In this document: positions 9,709 to 18,657 of the stretch, piece after piece
How the letters are laid out: every line of letters begins with the position of its first letter
Position numbering within the stretch: the first letter of the stretch is position 1
Source: Flavobacterium daejeonense DSM 17708
GTDB taxonomy: Bacteria; Bacteroidota; Bacteroidia; Flavobacteriales; Flavobacteriaceae
Direction: 5' to 3'
NCBI RefSeq assembly: GCF_000425425.1
Contig: NZ_AUDK01000006.1
Location: forward strand, 62,001 to 126,000
DNA: 64,000 nt
Program-made: the position numbers and the translations under genes
The notes under the pieces: generated by a model
The model's input: the letters and a program-made list of their open reading frames with translations, nothing else
Database searches by the model: none
What the model was told of the DNA's origin: nothing

Positions 9709-9884
9709 AACGGCATAAAGCCGTTTTTCCCTGCTATCTTAAATCCGGTTCCGCCGACAGGCGGACGGATTATCTGTTCACCAGAACAGAGCAAGTTGTG
9801 TTTTGAGGCACTCGAAATGAATTCCGTACCTCAAAACAACTTGCCCTTGCAGGGGCTTAAAACATCCTCCGAAGTCGGTGTTTT
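9709..9884. other. Candidate origin of transfer (oriT)
   Basis: Four inverted repeats are packed into 176 bp immediately before mobA: AACGGC/GCCGTT (9709-9725, followed by T5); TCCGCC/GGCGGA (9750-9765); a long one with arms 9791-9808 and 9829-9844 (GCAAGTTG..TTTTGAGG / CCTCAAAACAACTTGC, a 16-bp stem with a 2-base bulge); and AAAACA..CCGA / TCGG..TGTTTT (9859-9884). In Bacteroidota elements oriT commonly lies just upstream of the mobilisation operon, and inverted repeats beside the nick site are typical. The nick position cannot be read directly. The first repeat could instead act as a terminator. Confidence 0.5.
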
Positions 9885-9905
9885 GTAAAATATTAAAATG
9901 GATAT

Positions 9906-10352
9906 ATGATGGACGGACAACAAAACAATGGAAAGCATAAAGGTGGTCGGAATCTTAAAAAGAATCCAAGTATTCATCGTTACGTTTTTCGTCTTACTGA
10001 CGAAGAAAACGCCAAATTTCTTTCTCTTTATGAAGCTTCAAGAGCAGATAACAAAGCTCATTTTATTACTTCCATTTTGTTTGAAAAGCAAATCAAAACT
10101 GTAAAAGTAGATATGGCTGCAATGGATTATTACATGCGATTAACTACTTTGTATGGTCAATTTCGTTCTGTTGGCGTCAATTACAATCAGATAGTAAAAC
10201 TATTGTATCGCAATTTTTCTGAAAAGAAAGCGGCAGCGTATCTCTTTAAACTGGAAAAACAAACAGCGGAATTAGCGAAGTTATGCCGTGAAATCGCGCA
10301 GTTGACTGAGGAGTTTGAAACCAAATATTTGATTAAAAACGAAAAAAAATGA
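9906..10352 (+). CDS. mobA: Mobilisation accessory protein MobA
   Basis: 148 residues (ATG at 9906; a second ATG at 9909 is equally possible). A basic N-terminus is followed by RYVFRLTDEENAKFLSLYEAS, a ribbon-helix-helix-like segment, and a helical C-terminus (VNYNQIVKLLYRNF) typical of MobA/MobC relaxosome accessory proteins. Such proteins bind oriT and help the relaxase nick it. The stop overlaps the mobB start by 4 nt (ATGA), so the two are translationally coupled. The candidate oriT lies 22 bp upstream. Confidence 0.8.
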   Translation: MMDGQQNNGKHKGGRNLKKNPSIHRYVFRLTDEENAKFLSLYEASRADNKAHFITSILFEKQIKTVKVDMAAMDYYMRLTTLYGQFRSVGVNYNQIVKLLYRNFSEKKAAAYLFKLEKQTAELAKLCREIAQLTEEFETKYLIKNEKK

Positions 10353-11665
10353 TAGCTAAGATTAATCGTGGAGCAAATATGATTGGTGCACTTTCTTATA
10401 ATCAACTGAAAGTTGATACGGAAAAAGGGGAGGTATTGGTAACGCATCGAATGAGAGAAACCATCAATGGAAATTATACCGTTGCTCAATTACACAGTTC
10501 ATTTGAACCTTATCTAATTGCAAACAAGCGAACGGAAAAGCCTGTTTTGCATATATCGCTTAATCCCGACCCAAGAGATCAGGTAAATGATGAAAGCTAT
10601 AAACTGCTAGCCAAAGATTATATGGAACTCATGGGTTATGGTGAACAGCCTTATGTAGTTTTCAAACATACCGACATTGAACGAACTCACATTCACATTG
10701 TATCAACATGTGTAGATCGTAACGGTAAAAAAATATCGGATTCTTATGAAAAATTACGTTCCATGAATGCCTGTCGTACATTAGAACAAGATTATAAACT
10801 ACTACCGGCAACGGAAAAAGAGCGCAATCCAAAAGAAGCAATTTTCAGACCAGTAGATTATAAAGAAGTTAATGTAAAGAGCCAGATAGCTTCGGTAGTT
10901 AGACACTTACCAAAGTATTACGAGTACCAAAGTTTGGGAGCTTATAATGCACTACTTTCCCTTTTTAACATTACCACTGAGGAAGTAAAAGGAGAAGTAA
11001 ACGGTCAGCCTAAACAGGGATTGGTCTATTTTGCATTGAACGAGCTGGGAGAAAAAGCTAGTAATCCGTTCAAGGCATCACGCTTTGGTCGCTATGCAGG
11101 TTTGGAAAATTTACAAAAACATTTTGAGAAATCGAAAGAAAAGATGAAAACGTCACAAGCAAAAACGGTACTAAAAAACACCATTGAAATAGCTATGCAT
11201 ACAACTCCCAGCGAAACTGAATTTAAGAAACAATTACTGGAGCAAGGAATTAATATGGTTGTCCGTCGGAACAAAGAAGGACGTATTTATGGAATGACTT
11301 TTATTGACCACGAATCCCGTACCGTTTGGAATGGCTCACAATTAGACAAAAATCTTTCAGCTAATATTTTTAATGACTGGTGGAAAGATGGAAATACTGA
11401 AAAACGCCCAGAAATGATGAAGGATGACTCCATTCATTTATCATCCATAAAAATAGATAATGCTCAAACAGAAACAGCACAACCTCACGAACTTTTTGAC
11501 TTTATAAATAAAAATCAAGCTGAATGTACAAATGACAATTTGGGATTAACCGAAGCGTTTGGAGGGCTATTGCCTCAAGCTCAGGGCGAAGATTACGAAG
11601 AACAAGCATTTGCTAACCAAATGAAAAAAAAGAAGAAGCGCAGAAGAAATGGAGACCAAAAATAG
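10349..11665 (+). CDS. mobB: Relaxase MobB (MobP-type mobilisation nuclease)
   Basis: 438 residues. The N-terminal third is a relaxase/mobilisation nuclease domain: IAKINRGANMIGALSYN at the start carries the usual G-A-L-x-Y region, and ERTHIHIV (HIH at 114-116) supplies metal-binding histidines. The enzyme nicks oriT and stays on the 5' end during transfer. The C-terminal third is variable, ending in a lysine-rich KKKKKRRR tail that may bind DNA. It is coupled to mobA and followed 125 bp later by the coupling protein gene. All expected parts are present. Confidence 0.87.
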   Translation: MIAKINRGANMIGALSYNQLKVDTEKGEVLVTHRMRETINGNYTVAQLHSSFEPYLIANKRTEKPVLHISLNPDPRDQVNDESYKLLAKDYMELMGYGEQPYVVFKHTDIERTHIHIVSTCVDRNGKKISDSYEKLRSMNACRTLEQDYKLLPATEKERNPKEAIFRPVDYKEVNVKSQIASVVRHLPKYYEYQSLGAYNALLSLFNITTEEVKGEVNGQPKQGLVYFALNELGEKASNPFKASRFGRYAGLENLQKHFEKSKEKMKTSQAKTVLKNTIEIAMHTTPSETEFKKQLLEQGINMVVRRNKEGRIYGMTFIDHESRTVWNGSQLDKNLSANIFNDWWKDGNTEKRPEMMKDDSIHLSSIKIDNAQTETAQPHELFDFINKNQAECTNDNLGLTEAFGGLLPQAQGEDYEEQAFANQMKKKKKRRRNGDQK

Positions 11666-11790
11666 ATTCTCTTTCACCTATTCAATGTTCATATAGCCAA
11701 ATAGTGCCACTGACAGCCATCTAATTCCTCATTCTGTCAAGGGTTTTGCTTCTCTTCTAAATTCACCTGCAACATTCAATTCATTAAAAT

Positions 11791-13791
11791 ATGCAAGGAG
11801 AAGACGATGTAAGAGGACTGGCCAAAATAATGGCTTTTATGCGTGCAGTCAGCATCCTGCTGGTATTAATGCACTTTTACTGGTTTTGTTATGGCTTTTT
11901 TTTGGAACGGGGTTGGACACTTGAATTAATCAACAAAATATTAAGTAATTTTCAACGGACAGCAAGCTTGTTTTCCAATACTTTATATTCTAAACTCTTT
12001 GCCCTAGTTTTACTCGCATTAAGTTGTTTGGGAACCAAGGGAGTAAAAAATGAAAAGATAACCTGGGCCAAAATCTATACTGCCTTAGCCATCGGCTTTG
12101 TTCTTTTCTTTTTGAATACTCCATTATTACGATTATCTTCAGGAATGGCAACATCTTTATATATTCTGACAACTTCACTAGGTTACATTGCTTTAATGGT
12201 GGCTGGTGTATGGATTAGTCGTTTACTCCGTACCAACCTAATGGATGATGTCTTCAATAACGAGAACGAAAGTTTCATGCAAGAAACCAAATTGATGAAA
12301 AATGAATATTCTGTTAATCTTGCTACCAAGTTTTATTATAAAGGCAAATGGAATGAGGGTTGGATTAACGTAGTAAACCCTTTTAGAGCCTCCATTGTTT
12401 TGGGTACACCAGGATCGGGTAAAAGTTATGCCATTATCAACAACTACATCAAACAGCATATCGAAAAGGGGTTTTCAATGTACATCTATGATTTTAAATT
12501 CGATGACCTTTCAACCATTGCCTACAATCATTTGTTGAAGCATGCCGATAAGTATAAAGTAAAACCAAAATTTTATGTGATTAATTTTGATGACCCACGA
12601 AGAAGCCACCGTTGTAATCCCATCAATCCAAATTTCATGACGGATATTTCAGATGCTTATGAGTCGGCTTATACCATTATGCTAAATCTTAACCGAAGTT
12701 GGATACAAAAGCAGGGAGATTTCTTCGTGGAATCTCCGATAATCTTGTTAGCCGCCATTATCTGGTTTCTAAAAATATATGATAACGGAAAGTACTGTAC
12801 ATTTCCTCACGCCATTGAGTTGCTCAATAAGAAATACGCAGATGTATTTACCATCCTTACTTCTTATTCAGATCTCGAAAATTATTTGTCACCTTTTATG
12901 GATGCGTGGCAAGGTGGTGCACAGGATCAGTTGCAAGGACAGATAGCTTCCGCTAAAATTCCTCTATCAAGAATGATTTCACCACAGCTTTATTGGGTAA
13001 TGACAGGAGATGACTTCTCATTAGATATCAATAATCCAAATGAACCGAAAATACTTTGCGTTGGTAATAATCCCGATAGGCAGAATATCTATTCGGCTGC
13101 ATTGGGGTTGTATAATTCGAGAATTATAAAACTGATAAACAAGAAAGGCAAACTAAAAAGTTCAGTCATTATTGATGAATTACCAACTATATATTTTAGA
13201 GGATTGGATAATCTGATCGCCACTGCCAGAAGCAATAAAGTAGCCGTTTGTTTGGGATTTCAGGATTATTCGCAATTAACCCGAGATTATGGTGACAAAG
13301 AAAGTAAGGTTATCCAAAATACGGTGGGTAATATTTTTAGCGGACAAGTGGTAGGAGAAACCGCCAAAAGCTTGTCAGAACGTTTTGGAAAAGTGTTGCA
13401 GAAAAGACAAAGTATGACCATTAATCGAAACGATAAATCAACCTCTATATCCACGCAACTGGACAGTCTAATACCCGCTTCAAAAATTTCCACATTGACA
13501 CAAGGAATGTTTGTAGGGGCTGTTTCAGATAACTTTGACGAACGTATCGAACAGAAAATTTTTCATGCAGAAATCGTAGTGGATAATGAAAATGTAGCTG
13601 CAGAAACCAAGGCTTATAAAAAGATCCCAGAGATTTTATCTTTCATTGATGAAAATGGTGAAGATAAAATGAAATCCGAAATTGAAGCCAACTACAGAAA
13701 AGTAAAGCGAGATATCTTTCTAATTATTGAAAGTGAATTGGAACGTATTAAAAATGATCCTGATTTACAACATTTGGTACAGGAAGATTAA
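11791..13791 (+). CDS. mobC: Type IV coupling protein MobC (TraG/VirD4 family)
   Basis: 666 residues. The N-terminus has the YWFCY signature (HFYWFCYGF) followed by several membrane segments up to about residue 150. The ATPase domain has Walker A GTPGSGKS (205-212) and Walker B SVIIDELP (about 459-464), then the TARSNKVAVCLGFQDYSQL region typical of TraG/TraD coupling proteins. The protein links the relaxosome to the mating channel and pumps DNA. The channel genes themselves are not in the window. A clear terminator follows at 13805. Confidence 0.9.
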   Translation: MQGEDDVRGLAKIMAFMRAVSILLVLMHFYWFCYGFFLERGWTLELINKILSNFQRTASLFSNTLYSKLFALVLLALSCLGTKGVKNEKITWAKIYTALAIGFVLFFLNTPLLRLSSGMATSLYILTTSLGYIALMVAGVWISRLLRTNLMDDVFNNENESFMQETKLMKNEYSVNLATKFYYKGKWNEGWINVVNPFRASIVLGTPGSGKSYAIINNYIKQHIEKGFSMYIYDFKFDDLSTIAYNHLLKHADKYKVKPKFYVINFDDPRRSHRCNPINPNFMTDISDAYESAYTIMLNLNRSWIQKQGDFFVESPIILLAAIIWFLKIYDNGKYCTFPHAIELLNKKYADVFTILTSYSDLENYLSPFMDAWQGGAQDQLQGQIASAKIPLSRMISPQLYWVMTGDDFSLDINNPNEPKILCVGNNPDRQNIYSAALGLYNSRIIKLINKKGKLKSSVIIDELPTIYFRGLDNLIATARSNKVAVCLGFQDYSQLTRDYGDKESKVIQNTVGNIFSGQVVGETAKSLSERFGKVLQKRQSMTINRNDKSTSISTQLDSLIPASKISTLTQGMFVGAVSDNFDERIEQKIFHAEIVVDNENVAAETKAYKKIPEILSFIDENGEDKMKSEIEANYRKVKRDIFLIIESELERIKNDPDLQHLVQED

Positions 13792-13804
13792 ATTCTTTAA
13801 AACC

Positions 13805-13834
13805 AAAAGTCACTCAGTTATTGAAGTGACTTTT
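13805..13834 (+). terminator. Rho-independent terminator after mobC
   Basis: A perfect 10-bp stem, AAAAGTCACT / AGTGACTTTT, with a 10-base loop, running into a T-rich stretch. It begins 13 bp after the mobC stop and probably ends the mobA-mobB-mobC transcript. Confidence 0.8.
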
Positions 13835-13920
13835 GTTATTTTAACCGCATTAAAAAGCTACAATTTACCTTTTACTTATTAAGAGTGCCTAATCTAAGGA
13901 CAAACTAAAACGAGTGTGAT

Positions 13921-14052
13921 TTACTTTTTCACTGTACTTTTAGACGGTTTCAACGAGGGCGTATTCCCTGGAGTACTTTTGTTATCCCGCTGACGCTGAT
14001 CAGGTTTTCCTGTTGAATCTGCTATCCTTTTTGGTCCTGGTTTAAGTGCCAT
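13921..14052 (-). CDS. Small basic proline-rich protein (43 residues)
   Basis: An ATG at 14052 opens a 43-residue frame beginning MALKPGPKRIADSTGKPDQR, rich in Lys, Pro, Ser and Thr and with no membrane segment, ending at TAA 13921. The upstream A/T-rich leader is usual for Bacteroidota starts. I recognise no family. The composition is protein-like rather than random for such AT-rich DNA, and the gene lies alone between mobC and topB on the minus strand. It may be a small nucleic-acid-binding protein of the element; that is inference from charge only. Confidence 0.5.
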   Translation of the reverse strand: MALKPGPKRIADSTGKPDQRQRDNKSTPGNTPSLKPSKSTVKK

Positions 14053-14241
14053 AATTTAAAAATTTTATTGGTTATATATTTCAAAGATAGTTAATTTAAA
14101 ATAAGAAAAAACACACTAATACCTTCTCTTTATTCGATACTTTCTGCATTGATAAAGTCTTTATGAATCAATGTTCAATAAAATTTTCTTTTGTCTGGAC
14201 TAAATTACATTTGAAATTATTATTTTTACTTCTTTCTCTAA

Positions 14242-14358
14242 ATAAAAATCTCTAAAGGAAATAAAGCAGCAGGAACCAGAGCTCGTAAAGCTTCTCTGGA
14301 AATAGAAAAGCTTTTAAAAGAATTCAGAAAAACTTCTTTAAACGAGTCTAAAAAATAA
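14242..14358 (+). pseudogene. Histone H1-like (Hc1) protein gene, 5'-truncated remnant
   Basis: The frame 14242-14358 reads KGNKAAGTRARKASLEIEKL followed by a short KEFRKTS segment and a Lys-rich end. This matches the C-terminal half of the roughly 58-residue histone H1-like proteins of Bacteroidota (GNKAAGTRARK core). The N-terminal half is missing: an in-frame TAA lies just before and no start codon is available. A strong terminator follows directly, as would be expected behind the original gene. It is probably a gene fragment carried or cut by rearrangement of the element. Confidence 0.65.
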
Positions 14359-14362
14359 AATC

Positions 14363-14396
14363 AAAATGGCTGTCTCTACTCTGAAACAGCCATTTT
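14363..14396. terminator. Bidirectional terminator between histone remnant and topB
   Basis: An 11-bp perfect stem, AAAATGGCTGT / ACAGCCATTTT, with T8 on the plus side and T-rich sequence on the minus side. It can end the former histone transcript and the leftward topB transcript, whose stop is about 75 bp away. Confidence 0.8.
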
Positions 14397-14472
14397 TTTT
14401 AAAGTTTTATAATTCGGATCAAAACCGAAAGCAATCAATGAATTAACGCCTTTTTTAAATCAAAAGAATTCT

Positions 14473-16554
14473 CTATTTGCTTTTTTTCTTTTCAGGAAAA
14501 GTAAAAGTGGTCTCCCCTTTTTCATCCATTTCGATATAAGCGTCGAATTTTTTCCCTGATTTACTGGTCATACCTTTTAGGAGATTGGTTTTGCCCTTAG
14601 TTATTAAAGCTTCCAAGTCTAAAAAGCTTAACTGTATGCCGCATATATTTCGGAACTGAACCCAATTACAGTTTTCATCTGGACATTTCATTAATTTATC
14701 CCGAATTACTAATTTCTGAATTTTACATCTTGGACAAATCAGTTCTGGTTGTTTATCTTTTTCAACAGAAAAAGCGAGTATTTCTTGTGTGATAGTCTTG
14801 GTATAATCTTCCATCCCTTTTTGAAATACTCCGACATTTGCTTCGTTATTTTCGATTTTTTGTAAAACTAGTTCCCACTCTGCTGTCATAGTAACATCAG
14901 CAATCTTTTTATCTTTTACCCATTCGTAAACCTTTAATCCTTTTTCTGTAGGCAGTAAAAATTTCTTATCGCGTTTGATATACTCTCTTTTAAAAAGTGT
15001 TTCAATAATAGCTGCTCTTGTTGCCGGAGTTCCAATCCCAATTCCTTGCAAAGCCTTTCGCTCTTGTTCGCTTTCAATCTGATTAGCTGCATTTTCCATT
15101 GCTCCCAATAAACTGGCCTCGGTATAAAGAACTGGTGCTTTTGTTTGTTTCTCTAAAACTTTCGCTTCTTTTATTTTTAGTTCATCTCCTATTTTTAGTT
15201 CCGGTAAATCCTGAACGGGATTGTTATCTTCATCGATAAAACTTCCCTTAATGAATCTCCAACCTGCATCAATAATTTTACATCCTTTTAGTGAAAAATC
15301 ATAATGTACAGCTTGTAATACAACATCCGTCATCGCTTTAATACAAACAGGTGAAACTGCTTCTAGTAAACGATAAGCGATCATTTCATAAATAGCTTTC
15401 TCTTTTGCAACTAAAGCTGAAGGCATCTTATCTGTAATCAATAAACCATGATGATCGGTTACTTTCAAATCGTTAACGATACGTTTATTCAAACGTCCTC
15501 TTTTCATTTTAGGCACTACTTCTCTAAACTTATCTATTTCTTCTAATATCCCTATTAAATTGGGAATTTCTCCCCACATATCTTCGGGAATATACTTACT
15601 CCCGGTACGTGGATAACTGATAAATTTCTTTTCATAAAGACTTTGAGCAATAGTAAGAGTTTCCTCTGCGGAAAGATTCAATTTTATATTGGCCTCCTTT
15701 TGTAATGCTGTAAGGTCAAACAATAAGGGAGATTGTTCATTAACTGTCTTCTTTTCAAGAACTGTGACCGTAGCCATTCCTTGTCGTTGAATGAATTTCA
15801 ATGCATGATCAGCCTGTTTACTATCATCCCATTTGGTTAAAGAAAGGCTCTTGAAATTAATAAAATCCTTTCGATGCTCTAACTCAATTTGCCAATATTT
15901 CTTAATTGTATATGCTTTATTTTCTAAAAACCTTTTACAAATAAGTGCTAGTGTTGGTGTTTGTACTCTTCCCAAAGAATAAATTCCACTTCCGACTGCT
16001 ACTGTCAAAGCTTGTGAGGCATTGATACCTACTAGCCAGTCTGCACGGCTTCTCCCTTGAGCAGCAAAATATAAACCATCAAATTCCTTTCCTTGTTTCA
16101 ACTTATCAAATCCCTTGAGAATCGCTTTTTCTGTCAATGAGCTTATCCATAACCTTTCAAAAGGTTTGTTGCATTTTAGATATTCATAAATATAACGGAA
16201 AATCAATTCCCCCTCACGTCCGGCATCTGTCGCTACAATAATACTTTCACATTTTTTTAAAAGCTGATCAATAATTTTCAATTGTTTCAATGCGGCTACA
16301 TCAGTTACATAGCCATTATTTGTCTTGATTTTACGAGCAGTCAATAAGAAAGGATTAGGTATTATAGGTAAACCTTCTTTTTGAAAACCACTAATACCAT
16401 AATCCTCCGGCATTGCCAGGGTAACTAAATGTCCGAATGCCCAGGTCACCTGATATCCATTCCCCATCAGGTAACCCTCTTTCTTCTCATTAGCTCCCAA
16501 CAATATAGCTATTTCTCTAGCTACACTTGGTTTTTCTGCAATTACTACTTTCAT
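14473..16554 (-). CDS. topB: DNA topoisomerase III (TopB, type IA)
   Basis: 693 residues, normal length for the element-borne TopB of Bacteroidota. The N-terminal TOPRIM domain begins VVIAEKPSVAREIA, with IVATDAGREGELI for metal binding. The type IA core has the catalytic tyrosine in FISYPRTGSKYIP (Tyr314). The C-terminus has a zinc-ribbon-like CPRC..CPDENC segment (about 607-627). The enzyme relaxes and decatenates single-stranded regions, here presumably during excision or transfer. It starts 20 bp after the DUF3945 gene and probably shares its transcript. Confidence 0.93.
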   Translation of the reverse strand: MKVVIAEKPSVAREIAILLGANEKKEGYLMGNGYQVTWAFGHLVTLAMPEDYGISGFQKEGLPIIPNPFLLTARKIKTNNGYVTDVAALKQLKIIDQLLKKCESIIVATDAGREGELIFRYIYEYLKCNKPFERLWISSLTEKAILKGFDKLKQGKEFDGLYFAAQGRSRADWLVGINASQALTVAVGSGIYSLGRVQTPTLALICKRFLENKAYTIKKYWQIELEHRKDFINFKSLSLTKWDDSKQADHALKFIQRQGMATVTVLEKKTVNEQSPLLFDLTALQKEANIKLNLSAEETLTIAQSLYEKKFISYPRTGSKYIPEDMWGEIPNLIGILEEIDKFREVVPKMKRGRLNKRIVNDLKVTDHHGLLITDKMPSALVAKEKAIYEMIAYRLLEAVSPVCIKAMTDVVLQAVHYDFSLKGCKIIDAGWRFIKGSFIDEDNNPVQDLPELKIGDELKIKEAKVLEKQTKAPVLYTEASLLGAMENAANQIESEQERKALQGIGIGTPATRAAIIETLFKREYIKRDKKFLLPTEKGLKVYEWVKDKKIADVTMTAEWELVLQKIENNEANVGVFQKGMEDYTKTITQEILAFSVEKDKQPELICPRCKIQKLVIRDKLMKCPDENCNWVQFRNICGIQLSFLDLEALITKGKTNLLKGMTSKSGKKFDAYIEMDEKGETTFTFPEKKKSK

Positions 16555-16574
16555 CGATTGAGTCTTTAGGACAG

Positions 16575-18002
16575 TTATATTCTCCTCCCTTTAGATTTAG
16601 CAGCTGCTTTAGGTTTCTCCTGCTCTTGCTGTTGCTTTTTACTATCTGGATTATTCTGTTCCGTTTTCAAAGGTTCTTTAATGTTCTTAGTAGCCTCGTT
16701 TGTTTTACCTTCCGAATTAACAGCAACTTGTGTTTTACTTTCCTCTTTGGGTTGAGCTTTCTCTTTCATTTTATTTGGATTATCGAAAGAAAAATTAGTT
16801 TTTGAAGTTTCTTTATCAAATGTGATATAGCCCTGATATTCTTTACCTTTCTTATCAATCAAACCACTTACATATACTGTTTGCCCCTCTTGGAACTTTT
16901 GATATTGTTGTTCATCAAGCTCTTTTCCTCTAAACACACGAGGTATATCCTGTTGTTGACTTACTGATTGCATATTATTAGTTCTGTCAAAGAGAAATTC
17001 TACGTAACATTTATCTGCATTAAATTGAACAGCTGCATTAAAAGGTTCTCCTTTTTTAGAAATCATCCCTTCTATGTACAAAGCTTTACCTTCTGCTAAA
17101 GTCTGCTTTTGTTGTTCATCTAACTTTACGCCTTTTATTTCATCAGGTATTTTAATGCGGTCTGTACGCAAAGCAATAAGTTCTTTCGTCAACCTATCTA
17201 CACTAATAATCGAAGGTATTGTTTCCCCATTTTTAGGATTAGTCAAATCAACAACTCGCCCCATATTACCTGTTTTGAGTAAGTTTTCTTTGTCTTCTTT
17301 GGTGAATTCGTGTCCAAAAAATGGAAAATTTAACTGTGGTTCTTTCCGGATTCCGTGAATAGCAACAACCACTTGTCCATCCTCTTTAGTCTGCAAAGAA
17401 AGTCTCGCATCCATACGAGTAATAGAAGTTCCTAAATCGAGACTAATAGGAACTAATTCATTTGTCTTATATCCTTTTAGTAAAGGATCAAGTAGCTTCA
17501 TTTTTTCAAGTCGTTCTTTGCTTAATCCGAGATTAGACATCGCATTCCAATCAATCTGTTCTAATTTAAAGCGGTATTCGCTCGTTTCCGTTGTTGACTG
17601 TGTTGTTTCCATAATATTCTTATTTTGTTGTTTATAATCAATTCTTATCTCGTGTTGGCTAAATAGTTTTTCTCCTTCTTGAGTTGGATTATCAACTTCT
17701 TTTTGCATTTTATTGGCTACATTAATCCCTTCATGAGCAGCTACTCTAAAAAAATTAAAATGTGTAGGATTCTTTAATTGCTGGAGAAAATTGGAGAAAA
17801 AATTAGAAAACAAATCACCATGTTTATCGATACGCATAAACTGGCTTTCATTTTTCTTGATAGCAGGCATGGTTTTTAGTTCGCCATTCTTGTCAATTCC
17901 TTTAACTACCTCTATTTTCTTTTTTTTCTTGTCGAATACCAATAAAATATCAGAAAACTGATCTTCAGCTTTTGGTGCATCTATAGATTGCTCGCTCATC
18001 AC
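16575..18002 (-). CDS. DUF4099/DUF3945 protein of conjugative element
   Basis: 475 residues. The N-terminal part begins with the FSDILLVFDKKKKKIEVVKG pattern seen in element proteins next to topB. The middle (about 150-230) matches DUF4099 and is followed by two related DUF3945-type repeats (KGVKLDEQQKQTLAEGKALY and its copy RGKELDEQQYQKFQEGQTVY). The C-terminus is Lys/Gln-rich and disordered. The repeat also has a faint echo in the TopB C-terminus (FLDLEALITKGKTNLLKGM). Function is not known; position suggests that it aids replication or transfer of the element. Confidence 0.75.
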   Translation of the reverse strand: MMSEQSIDAPKAEDQFSDILLVFDKKKKKIEVVKGIDKNGELKTMPAIKKNESQFMRIDKHGDLFSNFFSNFLQQLKNPTHFNFFRVAAHEGINVANKMQKEVDNPTQEGEKLFSQHEIRIDYKQQNKNIMETTQSTTETSEYRFKLEQIDWNAMSNLGLSKERLEKMKLLDPLLKGYKTNELVPISLDLGTSITRMDARLSLQTKEDGQVVVAIHGIRKEPQLNFPFFGHEFTKEDKENLLKTGNMGRVVDLTNPKNGETIPSIISVDRLTKELIALRTDRIKIPDEIKGVKLDEQQKQTLAEGKALYIEGMISKKGEPFNAAVQFNADKCYVEFLFDRTNNMQSVSQQQDIPRVFRGKELDEQQYQKFQEGQTVYVSGLIDKKGKEYQGYITFDKETSKTNFSFDNPNKMKEKAQPKEESKTQVAVNSEGKTNEATKNIKEPLKTEQNNPDSKKQQQEQEKPKAAAKSKGRRI

Positions 18003-18098
18003 AATAGCATTTTAAATTTACATATTCGAAAATAATGAGATGAAATTGCAGCTTATACTAAATGACTTTCAATGGCTTTACTTGACATTTTTTGTCTG

Positions 18099-18392
18099 TT
18101 ACTTTTTGAAAGGAGCACTAAAACTATCACGTATAAATTGATGAACGTCTGATAATTTATAGTAAAGCTTTCCACTAATTGTATAATACGGTAACTTACC
18201 TGATGATCGGTAACGCTGAAGTGAGCGATTACTAATTTTCAACATCTGAAGGAGATCCTGATTGTCTAACAATTCTTCTCCATCAATGTTATTCCGTTGT
18301 TTTTGAACATCATTTATATGTTCATTCAGTATGTCAAAACGATCCATAATTCGCTCCATCCATGCTATAAATTCCATTCTGTCTATATTCAT
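18099..18392 (-). CDS. Helix-turn-helix (HTH_17/excisionase-like) protein
   Basis: 97 residues. After a helical N-terminus, residues about 40-90 form a MerR-like winged helix (DNQDLLQMLKISNRSLQRYR, then GKLPYYTISGKLYYK), as in excisionase-type DNA-binding proteins carried by CTnDOT-like elements near rteC and topB. It probably regulates excision or the topB operon. It starts 97 bp upstream of the DUF3945 gene in the same direction. Confidence 0.8.
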   Translation of the reverse strand: MNIDRMEFIAWMERIMDRFDILNEHINDVQKQRNNIDGEELLDNQDLLQMLKISNRSLQRYRSSGKLPYYTISGKLYYKLSDVHQFIRDSFSAPFKK

Positions 18393-18610
18393 ACTTTTAT
18401 TTTAATACATTACACAATTACTTATGATAGCTGTACAAATTTGAAAAGTATGAGTGTAATTATCCGCCAAGATGTACCAAGTGGAAATGACGATTTTTTT
18501 AAATATTTGTAATTTTATAAATGTGGTAAAGCAACTATTCTGTTGATAACATTTAAAGCCGACAACTGATAATATTTAGGTATGCCAATGGGTATTTATG
18601 GGCATAAAAA

Positions 18611-18633
18611 AACAGCGTGGTAAAAACGCTGTT
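18611..18633 (-). terminator. Terminator after rteC
   Basis: An 8-bp stem, AACAGCGT / ACGCTGTT, with a 7-base loop. Read on the minus strand it is followed by a run of T residues. It lies 25 bp beyond the rteC stop. Confidence 0.75.
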
Positions 18634-18657
18634 CTTAATTATTAAGTTGTAATATAA

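Larger units (their letters stand above)
9243..9905. other. Intergenic region between traA and mobA
   Basis: 663 bp with no convincing gene. Two weak reading frames (9486-9701 and 9673-9888) have no recognisable protein character, and the second runs through hairpin DNA. The left half is rich in short TTAnTnATTTA-like words, including a 19-bp near-perfect direct repeat (9276-9294 and 9424-9442, two mismatches). The right half (9709-9884) holds four inverted repeats just before mobA and is the most likely origin of transfer. Promoters for both divergent operons must lie here; I could not place them with confidence. Confidence 0.6.

Noticed and set aside
9486..9888. Two plus-strand reading frames of 71 residues each before mobA
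   Set aside because: The first is a hydrophobic translation of AT-rich repeats and the second runs through the palindromes of the candidate oriT. Neither has protein-like conservation that I can recognise.
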